Assembly: GCA_958430865.1 (NCBI GenBank)
Contig: CAUDNR010000847.1
Location: 863-13,104 of the forward strand
From: Entrophospora sp. SA101
Lineage: Eukaryota; Glomeromycota; Glomeromycetes; Entrophosporales; Entrophosporaceae
Direction of reading: 5' to 3'
DNA: 12,242 bases
Part shown: piece after piece, positions 7,363 to 12,242 of the stretch
Layout of the letters: the number at the start of each line of letters is the position of its first letter
Position numbering within the stretch: the stretch's first letter is position 1
Notes under the pieces: generated by a model
The model's database searches: none
What the model was told of the DNA's origin: nothing
The model's input: the letters and a program-made list of their open reading frames with translations, nothing else
Translations under genes and position numbers: made by a program

Positions 7363-8529
7363 TATTCGAAATAATATAGTGTATGTGGAGTATATTGTAA
7401 CAATATTATTAAATATGTGATTGAATTCAAAACAAAAAAAAATAAAAAATATATTTTAGATGTGGAATGCTTTGCTATCATTGTGTGGTTTTGCCTCATT
7501 TCTCACTAGATGTATATAATAAGGATCAAGTCAATTTAATTAATTATATAACAACAACAAAATGAGCTAAAGTTTTGTATAATGGGTTTTAGAGAATATG
7601 TGGCCAAACACCATAATCAACCTTGGATAACTGTTTGATAAATGCTCATAATCCAAGCTCAACACATCGAATTTGACAAAAAATGCTTTTTACAAATACA
7701 AACGAAATTTTTCATGGATTATTGATTGGACTTATAAGGACTAGCTATATAATATAGACTAAAAATCAATGAAATAATAAAAATAAAACATAAACCAAGT
7801 ACACTAATTAGTGACCTTGGAATTATTGCTTCCGCTATCACATACTTCTATCAACGAAAAATCAATCCTAGAAAAAAACAATAGAAGCAATTAAGAAATG
7901 GGTCAAAAAGAATAAAGAGATGGAGGATGATAATAAAGAAGATAATGATATTATTGACTAATAATAATAAACATAGTATAGTATAGAATTGTGCCAGAGC
8001 GACAAAGGATTTGTTGGATTTACAACACGCATCAAACTTGAAGATTATTTTTAATATCGTTAATCAATTGGAAATTATTCACTTAAATGGTAAATTATTT
8101 GGCTAAATACAATTAATCGAGAGGTTGATTGATAAGTTCATTATTATTAAATAAACAAGATGTAATTGGTATCTTTGGTCTTTAGATCACCTTTGGAAAT
8201 TGCTTTAAAGGATTCCATTAATTGAACCTAAAATATATTTAGCAATTGAATCGGAAATTAAGGTATTTTATTAATATTTTTAAATGTTGTTATCCGACTT
8301 TAAATTGTATTGAAGCTGCATACAAGTTCTCTTTTTCCCAATCAATGGTTGTAATAGATAATGGTTGTAAACGATGAAAATGTCTTGGTATAAAATTCTT
8401 TTATACTTTGGCACGCTGTTATTGTTTATAAAATTCGCGCATCACTATTAGCCGCTTTGTTTTAATTTATTTAGTTATAAATATTATTTATTTATTATTA
8501 TTATTATGATTATTATTATCATCTTTAAT
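7363..8529. other. Gene-poor AT-rich spacer with unidentified coding scraps
   Basis: No intact gene is supported. Two plus-strand stretches look like decayed coding sequence. About 7795-7963 reads ISDLGIIASAITYFYQRK in one frame and, after one shift, AIKKWVKKNKEMEDDNKEDN before a stop. 7993-8106 reads LLDLQHASNLKIIFNIVNQL and then EIIHLNGKLFG before a stop. The second recalls the helix before a kinase catalytic loop but lacks HRD, so no function is assigned. The region just upstream of 8530 (ATTATT repeats) is the 3' flank of the GH9 gene. Confidence 0.4.
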
Positions 8530-10877
<2,348 letters not shown>

Positions 10878-11111
10878 TTAGAGTGTTGCGGTCATCTTTT
10901 TATAATAAATGTTGATCCTTCCACATTTGTCATGATGTGCATATTTTTTAATTTCTGGTTCTGTGACAAATTTTGTATGGCTTACATTATTTGAGGAGAA
11001 TTCGGATAGGGGTCGTGTTGAGCCATTTGATTCATTAATAGGTACTGAATTAGTACGTTGTGGTGAAATATAATTGCCATAAATATTATCGCTGCTTTGT
11101 GAATTAGTCAT
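10878..11111 (-). pseudogene. 77-codon Ser/Asn-rich reading frame, perhaps an orphaned exon of the upstream adaptor-like gene
   Basis: ATG at 11111 to stop at 10878. It starts MTNSQSSDNIYGNYISPQRT and contains STRPLSEFSSNN and a more basic end. No domain, signal peptide or membrane helix is visible. A polypyrimidine-rich stretch and CACAG just upstream (about 11123) look like a splice acceptor, so it may be the next exon after 11462-11351; low-complexity polar linkers are usual in F-BAR adaptors. That exon ends in phase 0, however, and joining it at this acceptor hits a stop within six codons. Either a frameshift has occurred, a small exon is missed, or this is an unrelated small gene or chance frame. 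Confidence 0.35.
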
Positions 11112-11350
11112 TCTCCATTGACTGTGTAGAGGAATTAATTGTAAATATGATTACTATCATTTCTTTATAAGAAAGGAAAATGTTTGATTAGAGTGAGAGG
11201 AGGAAAAAAGAAATTTTTTTGCTAAATCTTACTCTCTTTTACCACGTGTTGTTAGATTATGCCTCTATTTATCAAGAATGATTGAATATAAGATACTAAA
11301 TAAAATATTTATTTATTTAATAATGTTTTTTAAAAATAAAATAATCTTAC
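11112..11350 (-). other. Probable intron or intergenic stretch
   Basis: It begins (minus strand) with a GTAAGA donor at 11350 and has no supported coding sequence. It ends near an AG at about 11123. It includes CACGTG (11242-11247) and AT-rich simple sequence. No exon inside it could be established. Confidence 0.4.
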
Positions 11351-12242
11351 CAATTTAAGTGCTGTGACGACCGAAGAGAGAGCGGCAGCATCTGCTTCAT
11401 TTTCTTCTGTTATAGTAGATTGTTTAATTTCTACACGCATTTTTTCTTGAGCTGAGAGTGAACTGTAATAAATTGCAAATCTTCATCAGTTATAATAATA
11501 ATAATAATGATGATAATATAATAATAATAATAACAATAAATGAATTAAATTAAATTATTAATAATAATTAGCACAATCGATATTCACCTTGAAGCGTCTT
11601 CCGATCGTGCATCCGAATCATTTCCGTCGGTTGATGAAAAGGTTTCCCATGGTTTATCGGAAGATGGCGGAATGGAATAACCTTCTGAATCAACTAAAAC
11701 CTTCGGCTAGATTGATTAATAAAATTTGTTGGTTAAAGAATTTTGTAGCGAATTAATTTTTTTATGAATTATGTACAAATTGTTAACTCACCACATTGGT
11801 TTCAGTAGGTGAAGTTTTCTCATTTGAATGTGCAAATGAATCAGCAAAAAAATTATACAAGAACACATCATTAAACTCCATGCCCTTGGACTCAAACACA
11901 GTCAATATCAATCCAAATTCTTCACCAATTTTTTCCTTCAAATGCTCTTTAGTTTTGTCATCACGTACAATAATGACCTGACTAGCACCAAATTCAATAT
12001 TACTTGACTCATTCTCATCCTCATGGAAAAAGAATGCTTTAGAATCAAACCCTTCAAAAACAATTGGTCGAGGACCACCAACTTCACCATGCTCACGTGG
12101 CAGCTTGTCAATTGACTCAGGAAAAAAGTGAGAGATGAGATCAATTACTGATGAAGCAAGTCTAAGGATCCCATTGTGAGAACGATAATTAATATTCATT
12201 TCAAACTGCTTTGGCATTATGGCACTAGGTTGATTGTAAATA
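11351..12242 (-). CDS. Chimeric frame: truncated UvrD/TRANK1-like helicase joined to F-BAR-adaptor-like linker (partial)
   Basis: Minus-strand exons: 12242-11792 (open at the window edge), 11706-11588, 11462-11351, joined by GT..AG introns that keep one frame. Numbering from the ATG at 12217, residues 1-127 match the C-terminal helicase region of TRANK1-like proteins abundant in these fungi: NYRSHNGIL (SF1 motif IV, residues 10-18) and LTVFESKGMEFNDVFLYNFF (motif V). Motif VI (the VA.TRA box) is missing. After FFADS, at about 11836, the sequence becomes AHSNEKTSPTETNV, then exon 2 (VLVDSEGYSIPPSSDKPWET) and exon 3 (KMRVEIKQSTITEENEADAA...). These resemble the region after the F-BAR domain in Syp1/FCHo-type endocytic adaptors. 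Neither the F-BAR nor the mu-homology domain is visible. The true start lies outside the window or at an acceptor near 12227 (CCTAG). Helicase identity is fairly secure; adaptor identity is tentative. It may be a fusion gene or a broken locus. Confidence 0.6.
11490..11541. repeat. AAT-type microsatellite in an intron of the chimeric gene
   Basis: ATA/AAT units with a few ATG and AAC variants occupy the middle of the intron between 11587 and 11463. It has no effect on splice signals. Confidence 0.65.

Noticed and set aside
7705..8106. Possible protein kinase pseudogene
   Set aside because: Short stretches recall kinase helices (ISDLG, IIHLNG), but HRD, DFG and APE motifs are absent and frames do not connect, so no call was made beyond an unidentified scrap.

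Overview
The window looks like nuclear DNA of an arbuscular mycorrhizal fungus, most likely Rhizophagus or a close relative. This is inferred from four things. The DNA is extremely AT-rich. Genes are broken by many short GT..AG introns of about 70-115 nt. One gene is an HSP70/HSPA12-like ATPase of the type these fungi carry in large numbers, and another segment is a TRANK1-type UvrD helicase. A GH9 cellulase is also present, and transposon debris is dense. No tRNA, rRNA or CRISPR array was seen.

Layout. 1-1198: remains of two pogo/Tigger-type transposases, the tail of one followed head-to-tail by the front of another. The second is split by a 133-bp hAT-type MITE (801-933) with a perfect 8-bp target duplication. 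1332-2009 (minus): a decayed acidic coding relic, hit by a 142-bp hAT-type MITE (1680-1821) and bordered by a 173-bp one (2016-2188). 2197-2978: AT-rich spacer with a partial MITE end, a hairpin and a degenerate tandem repeat. 2979-3422: a 444-bp mariner-like non-autonomous element with 28-bp perfect inverted repeats. 3617-6242 (plus): an HSP70-like gene of 11 exons, 551 codons after splicing; its reading frame appears to need a 2-nt exon (4015-4016). 6474-7350: an approximately 880-bp hAT-like element with GTACG-rich ends and a transposase-like scrap. 7363-8529: spacer with a few unidentified coding scraps. 8530-10606 (minus): a complete GH9 endoglucanase gene, 6 exons and 548 codons, with signal peptide, catalytic residues and a C-terminal membrane anchor. 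10878-11111 (minus): a small Ser/Asn-rich reading frame of uncertain status. 11351-12242 (minus, open at the window edge): a chimeric reading frame in which a truncated UvrD-like helicase segment runs in frame, within one exon, into sequence that resembles the linker of an F-BAR endocytic adaptor.

There is no operon logic here; these are independent eukaryotic genes in a repeat-rich setting. The HSP70-like gene is probably an intracellular ATPase of uncharacterised client range. The GH9 enzyme should face outward from the plasma membrane or cell wall, where it could loosen beta-glucan of the fungus or of its plant host. The most interesting observations are the 2-nt exon, the helicase/adaptor chimera, and four TIR-bordered elements packed within 2.6 kb, two of them inserted into coding relics.
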